From AC-69 sp035701505 (lineage in GTDB: Bacteria > Actinomycetota > UBA4738 > HRBIN12), in the NCBI GenBank assembly GCA_035701505.1, contig DASSSA010000033.1, positions 1 to 9,438 of the forward strand: a DNA stretch of 9,438 bases. The letters run 5' to 3'. Below the pieces are notes generated by a model that saw only the letters and a list, made by a program, of their open reading frames with translations, ran no database searches and was not told where the DNA came from. Positions 1 to 6,897 of the stretch are shown here, one piece after another (the stretch's first letter is position 1; every line of letters starts with the position of its first letter). Position numbers and translations under genes: made by a program.

Positions 1-969
1 GTGCTCCGCCGGCGCCGACCGGACCTCGACGAGGACCAGGACCTTTCGGCGCTTCCTCCCGACGACCTGGGCTTCGTCGGGTCCTTCGACGGCACGAGGC
101 TCGCCGTGCGGGCCAGCGGGGATCCCACGAACCCCATGCTCGTGTTCGTGCACGGGTTCAGTCTGGACATGACCACATGGCACCATCAGTGGACCGGCCT
201 GTCGGACCGGTTCCGATGCGTCCTGTTCGACCTGCGATCGCACGGCCGGTCCGAGCCCGCGACATCGGGTGACCTGTCGCTCAGAGCGATGGGTCTCGAC
301 GTGGCAGCCGTCATCGAGGCGACGGTCGGAAGGCGCCGAGCGGTGGTGGTCGGACACAGCCTGGGCGGGATGGCGGTGCTCGCCGCTGCTGAAAGCCACC
401 CAGAGCTCTTCGGCGGCAAGGTTCGAGGCGTGGCCCTGATCGGGGCGGCCGCTTCGAACCTCCTGCAGGGAGTGATGGGCTCGGTGACCGGTCTGCACCG
501 CCCGCGCCTCGGGTCGTTGTCGCAGGCCGCGGATCGTGTCAACCGCCTCCGACGCCACGTCGTAGCCGGCCGGGGAGACGTGGGAGCCCTGATCGCCAGG
601 GCAACGCAGTTCGGGCCGGACCCATCGCCGGGGGTGGTGAACCACATCGTGGGACTGGCCGCCAGGGCACCGTCGCAAGTGTGGACCGACGGGCTGGCAG
701 GGCTCATGGCCATCGACGTTCGACACGTGCTGGCGAACGTCACGGTGCCGACCCTCGTGGCGGTGGGCGACCACGATCGAGTGACGCCTCCCGCGGCGGC
801 GATGATCCTGGTGGGCGATCTCCCCAACGCGCGCCTGGAGATCGTGAAGGGCGCCGGGCACCTGCCGATGCTGGAGCGGCCCGATGCCGTCAACGACATG
901 CTCGCCCGGTTCTCCTCGGAGGCCCTGGCCCGACGAACCACACGGAAGCGGCGGGGGGCGACGACATGA
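1..969 (+). CDS. Alpha/beta hydrolase (start at window edge)
   Basis: The product is a soluble alpha/beta-hydrolase-fold protein of 322 aa as read from the GTG at base 1. Visible parts are the oxyanion-hole HG (51-52), the nucleophile elbow GHSLGG with Ser120, an acidic residue in GDHDR (Asp257 or Asp259) and the catalytic His287 in GAGHLPM, so the triad is complete. Residues about 150-235 form the cap. The substrate cannot be told; such proteins hydrolyse esters, amides or epoxides. In actinobacteria a hydrolase of this kind commonly sits between alanine racemase (alr) and tsaE, so alr may lie just upstream, outside the window. The stop overlaps the next start as ATGA, which suggests translational coupling. 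The Arg/Asp-rich N-terminus and the position at base 1 leave open that the true start is further upstream. Confidence 0.85.
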   Translation: MLRRRRPDLDEDQDLSALPPDDLGFVGSFDGTRLAVRASGDPTNPMLVFVHGFSLDMTTWHHQWTGLSDRFRCVLFDLRSHGRSEPATSGDLSLRAMGLDVAAVIEATVGRRRAVVVGHSLGGMAVLAAAESHPELFGGKVRGVALIGAAASNLLQGVMGSVTGLHRPRLGSLSQAADRVNRLRRHVVAGRGDVGALIARATQFGPDPSPGVVNHIVGLAARAPSQVWTDGLAGLMAIDVRHVLANVTVPTLVAVGDHDRVTPPAAAMILVGDLPNARLEIVKGAGHLPMLERPDAVNDMLARFSSEALARRTTRKRRGATT

Positions 970-1901
970 TCACCGCGGTTGTCGGCATCCGGGTCGGTCA
1001 CTCCACCGATCGCCGCGGCCTCACGGGCTGCACCGTCGTGCTGTGCCCCGCCGGGACGGTGGGGTCGGGCGAGGTCCGCGGCGGAGCGCCGGCCACCAGG
1101 GAGACGGATCTGCTTCGGCCGGGGATGTTGGTGAACGAAGTGCACGGTGTCCTCCTCGCCGGAGGAAGCGCGTTCGGCTTGGGCGCGGCCGAGGGCGTCA
1201 TGCGATACCTGGAAGAGCGTGGGATCGGGTTCGCAGTGGGGGTGGCCGTGGTGCCCATCGTGCCCGGAGCGGCGCTGTTCGACCTTGGGCTCGGGGATCC
1301 GAAGGCCCGTCCCGGCCCCAGCGAGGGGTATGAAGCGTGCGACGCGGCCACCGATCAGGTGGAGGAGGGAACGGTCGGGGCCGGGACCGGGGCCACGGTC
1401 GCCAAGATCCGGGGGCCGGAACGGCAGGTGAAGGGGGGGATCGGCTCGGCCTCCGTCACCGAGGGCTCTGTGGTCGTCGGGGCGCTGTTTGCCGTCAACG
1501 CCGTGGGCGAGGTCCTGACCGAGGACGGCGCGGTCCTCGCGGGGGTTCGCCCCGGGGCGATGGGCGATGAGGATGAGGAGGAGCCGGAGCCAAACACACC
1601 CTGGCCCGACGGGCCCGGGACGAACACCACCATCGGGGTCGTTGCGACCAATGCCCGCCTGAGCAAGGAGCGGGCTCACCTGCTGGCGGGGTCGGCGCAC
1701 GACGCCGTTTCGGGCGTCGTGCGCCCGGCACATACAATCTGGGACGGCGACACGGTGTTCACGCTCGCGACGGGCCAGGTGGACGCCCCGCAGGACCTGC
1801 TGGAGCAGATGGCGGCCGAAGCCGTGGCGGAGTCCATCCGCCGAGGGGTCCTTCGGGCGACGGGCGTCCCGGGAGCGCCGTCGGTGGGGGAGGCGAGATG
1901 A
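966..1901 (+). CDS. P1-family (DmpA/NylC-like) self-processing peptidase/amidase
   Basis: The product is a 311-aa member of the P1 family of N-terminal-nucleophile hydrolases, which includes DmpA aminopeptidase and NylC amidase. These are made as a precursor that cleaves itself into alpha and beta chains. The conserved opening is VVGIRVGHSTD (5-15), followed by the Gly-rich LLAGGSAFGLGAAEGV (63-78) and the GAGTGATVAK stretch (138-147). The expected cleavage site is Asn220-Thr221 in GTNTTIGVVATNA, with Thr221 as catalytic nucleophile, by analogy with Asn266/Thr267 of NylC. A very acidic loop (DEDEEEPEPN, 201-210) precedes the site. The chosen ATG overlaps the previous stop (ATGA) and begins exactly at the family's N-terminal strand; the reading frame stays open further upstream, but without family similarity. 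No signal peptide is seen, so the protein is probably cytoplasmic. The substrate is unknown. Confidence 0.9.
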   Translation: MITAVVGIRVGHSTDRRGLTGCTVVLCPAGTVGSGEVRGGAPATRETDLLRPGMLVNEVHGVLLAGGSAFGLGAAEGVMRYLEERGIGFAVGVAVVPIVPGAALFDLGLGDPKARPGPSEGYEACDAATDQVEEGTVGAGTGATVAKIRGPERQVKGGIGSASVTEGSVVVGALFAVNAVGEVLTEDGAVLAGVRPGAMGDEDEEEPEPNTPWPDGPGTNTTIGVVATNARLSKERAHLLAGSAHDAVSGVVRPAHTIWDGDTVFTLATGQVDAPQDLLEQMAAEAVAESIRRGVLRATGVPGAPSVGEAR

Positions 1902-2494
1902 GGACACTCCAGGAAGCGGGACATGAAGCATCGACCTGCACGAAGTGCCGGTTGTCCGTCGGCCGGACCCAGGTGGTCTACGGGACCGGCAACGCCGACG
2001 CGGATCTGATGTTCATCGGGGAGGGCCCGGGCTACTACGAGGACAAGCAGGGCGAGCCCTTCGTGGGCGCTGCCGGACAGCTCCTGAACAGGATGCTGGA
2101 GGAGATCGGCGTCCGGCGAGCTGACGTGCGGATCACGAACGTCATCCTGTGCCGGCCTCCCGGTAACCGCGATCCGATGCCGGACGAGGTGGAGACCTGC
2201 ACACCTTGGCTCCGGGAACAGATCGAGCTGGTGGATCCCCGCGTGATCGTGACGCTCGGGAACTTCGCCACCCGATTCATGCTGGACAAGCCGATATCGA
2301 TCAGCCGGGTCCGAGGCCAGCGGTTCCCGCTCGAGGGGCGCACGGTCATCCCGACGTTCCACCCGGCGGCCATCCTCCGCGGGGGCGGCGAGGCCTCCAC
2401 GCAGATGGCCGCCCTGCGCTCGGACTTCCAGGAGATCAAGCGCGCGCTGGCCGAGATGCCCGAGCCGGTCGAGGAACAGCTCGGCCTGTTCTGA
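1898..2494 (+). CDS. Family 4 uracil-DNA glycosylase, [4Fe-4S] type
   Basis: This 198-aa enzyme should remove uracil from DNA and start base-excision repair. It has the four iron-sulfur cysteines of the family: Cys14 and Cys17 (CTKC), Cys85 (ILCRPPGN) and Cys101. Motif A is GEGPGYYEDKQGEPF (41-55), the uracil-binding and catalytic loop of family 4. The C-terminal motif HPAAIL begins at His155. Length matches the family. The ATG overlaps the preceding stop as ATGA and has GGAGG at 1889-1893 four bases upstream. The downstream gene starts inside the stop codon (TGATG). High-GC genomes that suffer cytosine deamination often carry such an enzyme; its insertion between the hydrolase/peptidase pair and tsaE looks like co-transcription rather than pathway linkage. 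Confidence 0.95.
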   Translation: MRTLQEAGHEASTCTKCRLSVGRTQVVYGTGNADADLMFIGEGPGYYEDKQGEPFVGAAGQLLNRMLEEIGVRRADVRITNVILCRPPGNRDPMPDEVETCTPWLREQIELVDPRVIVTLGNFATRFMLDKPISISRVRGQRFPLEGRTVIPTFHPAAILRGGGEASTQMAALRSDFQEIKRALAEMPEPVEEQLGLF

Positions 2495-2982
2495 TGCGGC
2501 TCGAGCTCACCGCCCGGGCACCGGAGGACACGATGGCTGTGGGCGAGGCCGTGGCCTCGCTCCTTCGGGAGGGTGACGCCATCGCGCTCACCGGTGAGCT
2601 CGGGGCGGGCAAGACCACGTTCGTGCGGGGGGCGGCTCGGGCCCTCGGGTTCGAGGGGGCGGTCGCCTCGCCCACGTTCACACTGGTCCGCGAGTACCAG
2701 GGCCGGATCCGCATCTACCACGTAGACGTGTATCGACTGGAGCGGGTGCAGGACGTCCTGGACCTCGGGCTGGACGAGATGGTGGCAGAGGGTGGTGTGC
2801 TGCTCGTCGAGTGGGGTGACGCGGTCGAGGGCCTGCTGCCCGACGACCACCTGCTCGCGGAGATCACCCTGAACGGCGGCGAGGACGCGAGGCGGATCGT
2901 GGTAACTGGGCAAGGCCCGTCATGGGTCACTCGATGGGAGCGCCTGGAGCGGCTCACTGAGCCGTGGGGGAGGGCGGCGTGA
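2494..2982 (+). CDS. tsaE: TsaE, ATPase of tRNA t6A biosynthesis
   Basis: TsaE is the P-loop ATPase that works with TsaB and TsaD to place threonylcarbamoyl on A37 of ANN-decoding tRNAs. The 162-aa product has Walker A GELGAGKT (34-41), the family signature SPTF (59-62), the conserved HVDVYR (76-81) and VEWGD (105-109). All are in canonical order, and the length is normal. The ATG at 2494 shares one base with the UDG stop (TGATG). The frame remains open further upstream, but that part is antisense-like sequence under the UDG gene without TsaE similarity. The TsaB start overlaps the stop here as GTGA, so tsaE and tsaB are likely translated in a coupled way. Confidence 0.95.
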   Translation: MRLELTARAPEDTMAVGEAVASLLREGDAIALTGELGAGKTTFVRGAARALGFEGAVASPTFTLVREYQGRIRIYHVDVYRLERVQDVLDLGLDEMVAEGGVLLVEWGDAVEGLLPDDHLLAEITLNGGEDARRIVVTGQGPSWVTRWERLERLTEPWGRAA

Positions 2983-3686
2983 TCGTCCTCGGCATCGAGA
3001 CCTCGACCCCACAGACCTCGGTGGCCCTCGGCTCCGAGCAGGGCGTGATGGCCTCCACGCAGCTCGCATCCGAGGCACGGCAGGACCGGGTGGCCCCCAT
3101 CCTCGAGCATCTGCTGGAGTGGACGGGCGTCGAGCTGTCGCACGTGGGCGGTGTCGCCGTGGGCGTGGGCCCCGGCCTGTTCACCGGGCTTCGGGTGGGC
3201 GTGGCGACAGGCAAGACCCTGGCCCAGGTACTCTCGGTCCCCATCGTGGGCATCACCTCGCTCGACGTCCTGGCCTTCGGGGTCCGCTACACGCGCCGGC
3301 TGATCGGGGCCGTGATCGATGCCCGCCGAGGGGAGGTGTTTCACGCGCTGTACCGGGGAGTACCGGGGGGCGTGATGCGGTTGGGCGAGTACGGGGTGGC
3401 GCCGCCGGGCCATCTGGCCGCCGAGCTGGAAGCGGCTCGGGAAGAGGTGCTGCTCGTGGGCAACGGTGCCATCCTGTATCGGAAGGAGCTCGAGGCTGTC
3501 GGGGCGGGGGTAGAGTTCGCCTCGCCCCCGCAGGCCTACCCGCAGGCGTCGGCGATGGTCGAGCTGGCCGTCCCGCGCTTCATCCGGGAGGAGACCGACC
3601 GGTCGTTCGAGGTGTTGCCGCTCTACCTGAGGAAGTCGGATGCGGAGATCGCTTGGGATCAGCGAGCCCGAGGCGCCACGGCTTGA
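2979..3686 (+). CDS. tsaB: TsaB, tRNA t6A biosynthesis partner of TsaD
   Basis: TsaB is a catalytically inert ASKHA-fold paralogue of TsaD that dimerises with it and recruits TsaE. The 235-aa product opens with VLGIETSTPQTSVAL (3-17) and carries GVGPGLFTGLRVG (62-74), GITSLD (91-96) and the AVIDARRGEVF strand (111-121), ending with PLYLRKSDAEI (214-224). The GTG at 2979 is preferred because it overlaps the tsaE stop (GTGA), has a purine-rich GGGAG a few bases upstream, and places the first beta strand at residue 2. A GTG at 2964 would add five residues. The His found in many TsaB proteins in the R-x-H helix is absent here (EARQDRVAP). Confidence 0.94.
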   Translation: MIVLGIETSTPQTSVALGSEQGVMASTQLASEARQDRVAPILEHLLEWTGVELSHVGGVAVGVGPGLFTGLRVGVATGKTLAQVLSVPIVGITSLDVLAFGVRYTRRLIGAVIDARRGEVFHALYRGVPGGVMRLGEYGVAPPGHLAAELEAAREEVLLVGNGAILYRKELEAVGAGVEFASPPQAYPQASAMVELAVPRFIREETDRSFEVLPLYLRKSDAEIAWDQRARGATA

Positions 3687-4188
3687 GGTGACTCGGATGC
3701 GCCGCCGCCACCTGCGCGGCGTGATGGCCATCGAGCGCCAGGTCTACCCTCGCCCGTGGAGCCCCAACCTGTTCCTCTCGGAGATGGCCGAGAGTCGGAA
3801 CCGGTGCTATCTGGTGGCCCGGATGAACAAGGAGATCGTGGGGTACGGCGGCCTCATCTCCTATGGGGAGGAGGCCCACGTCACGAACATCGCCGTCGAC
3901 CCGGAGCACCAGCGGAACAAGATCGGGATGCGCCTGCTCCACGACCTCATCCAGAACGCGGTCGTGGAGGGTGCGCAGTCCGTCTCCCTGGAAGTCCGCG
4001 TCTCGAATTACGGCGCGCAGCGGCTGTACGGAAAGTTCGGCTTCCGACCCGTCGGCGTCCGCAAGAACTACTACCAGGAGGTAAACGAGGACGCCCTGGT
4101 CATGTGGGTCGACGACGTGAACGGGCCCGAATACCAGAAGCGATTGCGAGGGCTGGCCGAGCAGCTCCCCCACGGCGTTCGCCCGTGA
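3640..4188 (+). CDS. rimI: RimI-like ribosomal protein/N-alpha acetyltransferase (GNAT)
   Basis: This is a 182-aa GNAT acetyltransferase of the RimI type, which transfers acetyl from acetyl-CoA to N-terminal alpha-amino groups (S18 in E. coli; broader range in some actinobacteria). It has RQVYPRPWS (33-41), the core strand AHVTNIAVDPEHQ (79-91), the acetyl-CoA loop QRNKIG (91-96), LEVRVSN (117-123) and the C-terminal RKNYYQ...EDALVMW ending at 156. The usual first glycine of the Q/R-x-x-G-x-G loop is Lys94. The ATG at 3640 has GAGG at 3629-3632, seven bases away, and overlaps tsaB by 47 bases. A GTG at 3688, just after the tsaB stop, would truncate the first strand and is less likely. Position between tsaB and tsaD is the standard arrangement. 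Confidence 0.92.
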   Translation: MRRSLGISEPEAPRLEVTRMRRRHLRGVMAIERQVYPRPWSPNLFLSEMAESRNRCYLVARMNKEIVGYGGLISYGEEAHVTNIAVDPEHQRNKIGMRLLHDLIQNAVVEGAQSVSLEVRVSNYGAQRLYGKFGFRPVGVRKNYYQEVNEDALVMWVDDVNGPEYQKRLRGLAEQLPHGVRP

Positions 4189-4203
4189 GCGTGCGCCCGT
4201 GAG
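4180..4203 (+). repeat. Short tandem repeat at the rimI/tsaD junction
   Basis: The decamer CGCCCGTGAG occurs at 4180-4189 and again at 4194-4203, a 14-base period. The first copy holds the rimI stop (TGA 4186-4188) and the second holds the tsaD GTG start (4199-4201). It looks like a small local duplication that separated a former GTGA stop/start overlap into two copies. Two copies only, so chance in GC-rich DNA is not excluded. Confidence 0.5.
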
Positions 4204-5203
4204 GGTCCTTGGCATCGAGACCTCGTGCGACGAGACGGCCGTCGCCGTCATCCAAGATGGTCGGATCGTCCTGGCCAACCTCGTCGCCAGCCAGGCGGAC
4301 CTGCATGCCCGGTTCGGGGGCGTCGTGCCCGAGGTGGCTTCCCGAGCCCACGTGCAGACCCTGAACCCGCTGATGGACGAAGCACTCGACCGGGCGGGAT
4401 GCCGGTTCGCCGACCTGGACGGAGTGGCGGTGACCGTGGGGCCTGGATTGGTCGGGGCCCTGCTGGTGGGGATCGCCGCGGCGAAGGCGGTCGCCGTTGC
4501 GACCGGGGCCGACCTCATCGGGGTGAACCATCTCGAGGGGCACATCTACGCCAACTTCATCGAACACGGTCCGCCGGAACCGCCGTATATGTGTCTCGTG
4601 GTGTCGGGCGGACACACCATGCTCGTGCACATGCCCGAGGAGCACCGTTACCGGGTCCTGGGCCAAACGGTGGACGACGCGGCCGGCGAGGCGTTCGACA
4701 AGATCGCAAGGTTCATCGGCCTGGGGTTCCCGGGTGGGCCGGCCCTCGACAGGTTGGCAAAGGAAGGCGATCCCGGCGCCATCGCCTTTCCCCGGGCCAT
4801 GATCGACACGGGGAACTACGACTTCTCGATGTCCGGACTGAAGACCGCCGTGCTCCGCCACGTGAAGGCCGAGAGGGGTGCCGGCCGCGAGGTCGACACC
4901 GCCGATCTCGCGGCCTCCTTCCAGGAGGCCATCGTCGATGTCCAGGTGTCGAAGACCATCGCCGCCGCCAGGGAGCACGCCGTGAAGGCGGTGCTCCTCG
5001 GGGGCGGCGTGGTGGCCAACACTCGACTCCGGGAGCGGATGGAGAAGGCCGGGGCCGAGGTGGGGTTCGGCGTCCAGTTCCCGTCTCCCGAGCTGTGCAC
5101 CGACAACGCGGCGATGATCGCAGTGGTCGGGGCTTCCCGCCTGGCCCGCGGCTACCGGTCCCCGTTGGACGTGAGTGCCGATCCCGGGCTGGAGCTTGCG
5201 TGA
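4199..5203 (+). CDS. tsaD: TsaD, tRNA N6-threonylcarbamoyladenosine transferase
   Basis: TsaD transfers the threonylcarbamoyl group from its AMP adduct to A37 of tRNA. The 334-aa protein begins VLGIETSCDETAVAV, a signature of the family. Metal ligands His111 and His115 lie in NHLEGHIYANF, and the third ligand Asp302 is in CTDNAAMI. SGGHTML (136-142), QTVDDAAGEAFDKIAR (156-171) and GFPGGP (176-181) are also present, as is LLGGGVVANTRLR (266-278). Nothing is missing. The GTG start lies 10 bases after the rimI stop within a short direct repeat. The stop overlaps the epimerase start as GTGA. With tsaE and tsaB in the same operon, only tsaC/sua5 is absent from the window for a full t6A pathway. 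Confidence 0.97.
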   Translation: MRVLGIETSCDETAVAVIQDGRIVLANLVASQADLHARFGGVVPEVASRAHVQTLNPLMDEALDRAGCRFADLDGVAVTVGPGLVGALLVGIAAAKAVAVATGADLIGVNHLEGHIYANFIEHGPPEPPYMCLVVSGGHTMLVHMPEEHRYRVLGQTVDDAAGEAFDKIARFIGLGFPGGPALDRLAKEGDPGAIAFPRAMIDTGNYDFSMSGLKTAVLRHVKAERGAGREVDTADLAASFQEAIVDVQVSKTIAAAREHAVKAVLLGGGVVANTRLRERMEKAGAEVGFGVQFPSPELCTDNAAMIAVVGASRLARGYRSPLDVSADPGLELA

Positions 5204-6144
5204 TCGCCTACCTCGTGACCGGAGGGGCCGGATTCATCGGATCGCACGTGTCGGACCGGCTCCTGGCCGAGGGCCACCGTGTGTTGGCGGTGGACGACCT
5301 CTCCACGGGAAAGATCGCCAACCTCGCAGAGGCCCGGAGCTACGGGCCAGAGTTCACGTTCTTCAACATGGACCTGCGGTCCGACGGCCTGCTCCAACTG
5401 TTCGAGCGGCACCAGCCGGAGGTCGTCATGCATCTCGGGGCCCAGGCCGGCGTACGCCGATCGCTCGACGATCCGGCCTTCGACGCCAGCGTGAACATCA
5501 TGGGCCTGCTGAACGTGATGGAGTGCTCCGTCAAGATCGGCGTGCGGAAGGTCGTCTACGCCGCCTCCGGCGGCACGCTGTACGGCGATGCCCGCCGGCT
5601 TCCGGTGAAGGAGTCCTCGGCGGCCGGATCGCGCCCCGGGTCGCCCTACGGGATCAGCAAGAAGGTCGGCATCGACTACCTCGAGCACTACAAGCGGTCC
5701 CGGGGGATCGACTTCACCGCGCTCGCCCTGGCCAACGTGTACGGCCCCCGGCAGGACCCGTTCGGCGAATCCGGGGTGGTCTCGATCTTCACTTCCAAGA
5801 TGCTGGCCGGCGAGACGCCCACGATCTTCGGGGACGGGAACCAGACCAGGGACTACGTGTTCATCGACGACGTCGTACACGCCCTGGCCCTGGCGGCCGA
5901 CCGGGGGAGCGGGCGGCTGGTCAACATCGGGACCGGCCTGGAGACCTCCGTGAACGGCCTCTACCGGATGCTCGCCGAGATCATCGGGTTCACCGGACAG
6001 CCGGCCAGCGGCCCATTACCTCCTGGGGAGGTCCGGCGGAACGCCCTCGACGTCGAGCTCGCTGCCGAGGTCCTTGGCTGGCACCCGTGGACCCACTTGG
6101 TCGACGGTCTGTCCGAGACGGTGGCGTATCTGAAGGGCGTCTGA
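5200..6144 (+). CDS. NAD-dependent sugar-nucleotide epimerase (GalE-like, SDR family)
   Basis: The product is a 314-aa extended short-chain dehydrogenase/reductase. The NAD-binding TGGAGFIGSH (7-16) starts right after the initiator region, Asp32-Asp33 ends the second beta strand, and the active site has Tyr150-x3-Lys154 (SPYGISKK) with Ser123/Thr126 in ASGGTLYGD. NVYGPRQDP (179-187), FGDGNQTRDYVFIDD (210-224) and VNIGTG (241-246) fit UDP-glucose 4-epimerase and close relatives acting on UDP-GlcNAc or UDP-glucuronate. The exact substrate cannot be told. The GTG at 5200 overlaps the tsaD stop (GTGA) and has GGAG at 5191-5194. Although last in the t6A operon, its likely role is supplying a nucleotide sugar to the polysaccharide genes further on. 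Its final 129 bases are overlapped by the convergent regulator gene. Confidence 0.92.
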   Translation: MIAYLVTGGAGFIGSHVSDRLLAEGHRVLAVDDLSTGKIANLAEARSYGPEFTFFNMDLRSDGLLQLFERHQPEVVMHLGAQAGVRRSLDDPAFDASVNIMGLLNVMECSVKIGVRKVVYAASGGTLYGDARRLPVKESSAAGSRPGSPYGISKKVGIDYLEHYKRSRGIDFTALALANVYGPRQDPFGESGVVSIFTSKMLAGETPTIFGDGNQTRDYVFIDDVVHALALAADRGSGRLVNIGTGLETSVNGLYRMLAEIIGFTGQPASGPLPPGEVRRNALDVELAAEVLGWHPWTHLVDGLSETVAYLKGV

Positions 6145-6606
6145 GGGCCCGAGAGCCTGGAGCAGCGCGTCGTGGACCTCCTCGAGGAACTCTTGGGGTT
6201 GTCGCCCAGAAGCCGTCGCGAGGATCTCCAAGTCCCCGGCACGAAGCGTGATCGACTCGGGCCGAGGCTCGCCGCGGAGCTCCAGGATCTCTGACACGAA
6301 GTCCGCGATGAGACGTGCCTCAGGCCCACGGAGACCTTCCACGCGAGTCGGATCGATAGCGACTTCGGGGCGCCCTCCCCATCGGCGCAGCGCGTCCGCC
6401 AGCAGTCGGTCCGGTGGGATGCCGTACATGGCCGATAGCTCACTGAATCGCTCGACCGAGACGCTGCGTTCACCACGCTCATATCCCGCCACGGATGTGG
6501 GCTTGAACCGGTCGCGCGATCGCTGCCCGACTTGCCGAAGGGTGAGCCCTCGCTCCCGACGAGCCCGTCGCAGGGCTCGACCGATTTCCGCGGCAAGACG
6601 CTCCAT
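6016..6606 (-). CDS. BldD-like transcriptional regulator with c-di-GMP-type motif
   Basis: The 196-aa product has an N-terminal XRE-type helix-turn-helix (about 5-70: IGRALRRARRERGLTLRQV, SVAGYERGERSVSVERF, YGIPPDRLL), with the GYERGERSVSV recognition region close to the GSYERGDRAVTV of Streptomyces BldD. The C-terminal part (about 80-155) contains R111-G-E113, eight residues, then R122-A-G-D125. BldD binds cyclic di-GMP through RxD-X8-RxxD at nearly the same positions (R114-D116, R125-D128), so the motif is retained with Asp changed to Glu. The start has GAGG five bases upstream on the minus strand (GAGGAAGGC-ATG). The last 43 or so residues are antisense to the epimerase gene and have no BldD counterpart I recognise. 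It is divergent from the polysaccharide operon, hence a candidate regulator of it. HTH call is firm; ligand binding is inferred. Confidence 0.88.
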   Translation of the reverse strand: MERLAAEIGRALRRARRERGLTLRQVGQRSRDRFKPTSVAGYERGERSVSVERFSELSAMYGIPPDRLLADALRRWGGRPEVAIDPTRVEGLRGPEARLIADFVSEILELRGEPRPESITLRAGDLEILATASGRQPQEFLEEVHDALLQALGPSDALQIRHRLGQTVDQVGPRVPAKDLGSELDVEGVPPDLPRR

Positions 6607-6814
6607 GCCTTCCTCGCTCCGATTGGGCCGTCGCGCAACGACGAGGGAGGACTACCGGGCACTATGAACAACAACTCGATCCGACGGGCGAGCACAGTCT
6701 AGGGGCGGGCGCAGCCAGTCACTAGCGCATCCAGCGAGGTTTTGGCGAAAGTTTCGGATCGATTCCTTGTCAGCCCATGACCTGGCCGCCCTGCCATCTA
6801 CCCGGCTACGGCTC

Positions 6815-6830
6815 GAGCGCGCTCCGCGTT
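6815..6830. promoter_or_regulatory. Upstream degenerate copy of the promoter operator
   Basis: Bases 6816-6830 (AGCGCGCTCCGCGTT) match 6906-6920 (AACGCGGTCCGCGTT) at 13 of 15 positions, exactly 90 bases apart. The copy also overlaps a 10-bp palindrome GAGCGCGCTC (6815-6824). It may be an auxiliary binding site for the same protein that recognises the promoter palindrome. GC-rich background makes part of the similarity expected, so support is moderate. Confidence 0.45.
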
Positions 6831-6850
6831 GGGTCATCTTCCGTACACCT

Positions 6851-6892
6851 TTCGGCCTACTTTTGGCCTACTTATGTACCCCATTTGGCCTC
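6851..6892. repeat. Helically phased GGCCT elements upstream of the promoter
   Basis: GGCCTACTT occurs at 6854-6862 and 6865-6873, a spacing of 11 bases, and GGCCT with the same TTT prefix recurs at 6887-6891, 22 bases after the second. All three therefore face roughly the same side of the helix, directly upstream of the -35 element at 6898. The layout fits an activator or cooperative repressor site. A further CCCCATTT pair (6879-6886 and 6893-6900, 14 bases apart) overlaps it, and ATGTA/TACAT (6874-6878/6900-6904) flank that pair as an inverted repeat. Confidence 0.55.
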
Positions 6893-6897
6893 CCCCA

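Noticed and set aside
186..1931. A 581-codon open frame on the minus strand
   Set aside because: It lies antisense to the hydrolase and P1 peptidase genes, both of which have full family motifs. Its protein is Arg/Pro/Ser/His-rich with no recognisable domain, as expected of an antisense shadow in high-GC DNA.
4100..4978. Minus-strand frame of 292 codons under tsaD
   Set aside because: Antisense shadow of tsaD; no domain seen.
4225..5199. Upstream extension of the epimerase frame through tsaD
   Set aside because: The frame is open, but the translation is Arg/Gly-rich and lies under TsaD, which is complete. The epimerase fold starts right after GTG at 5200.
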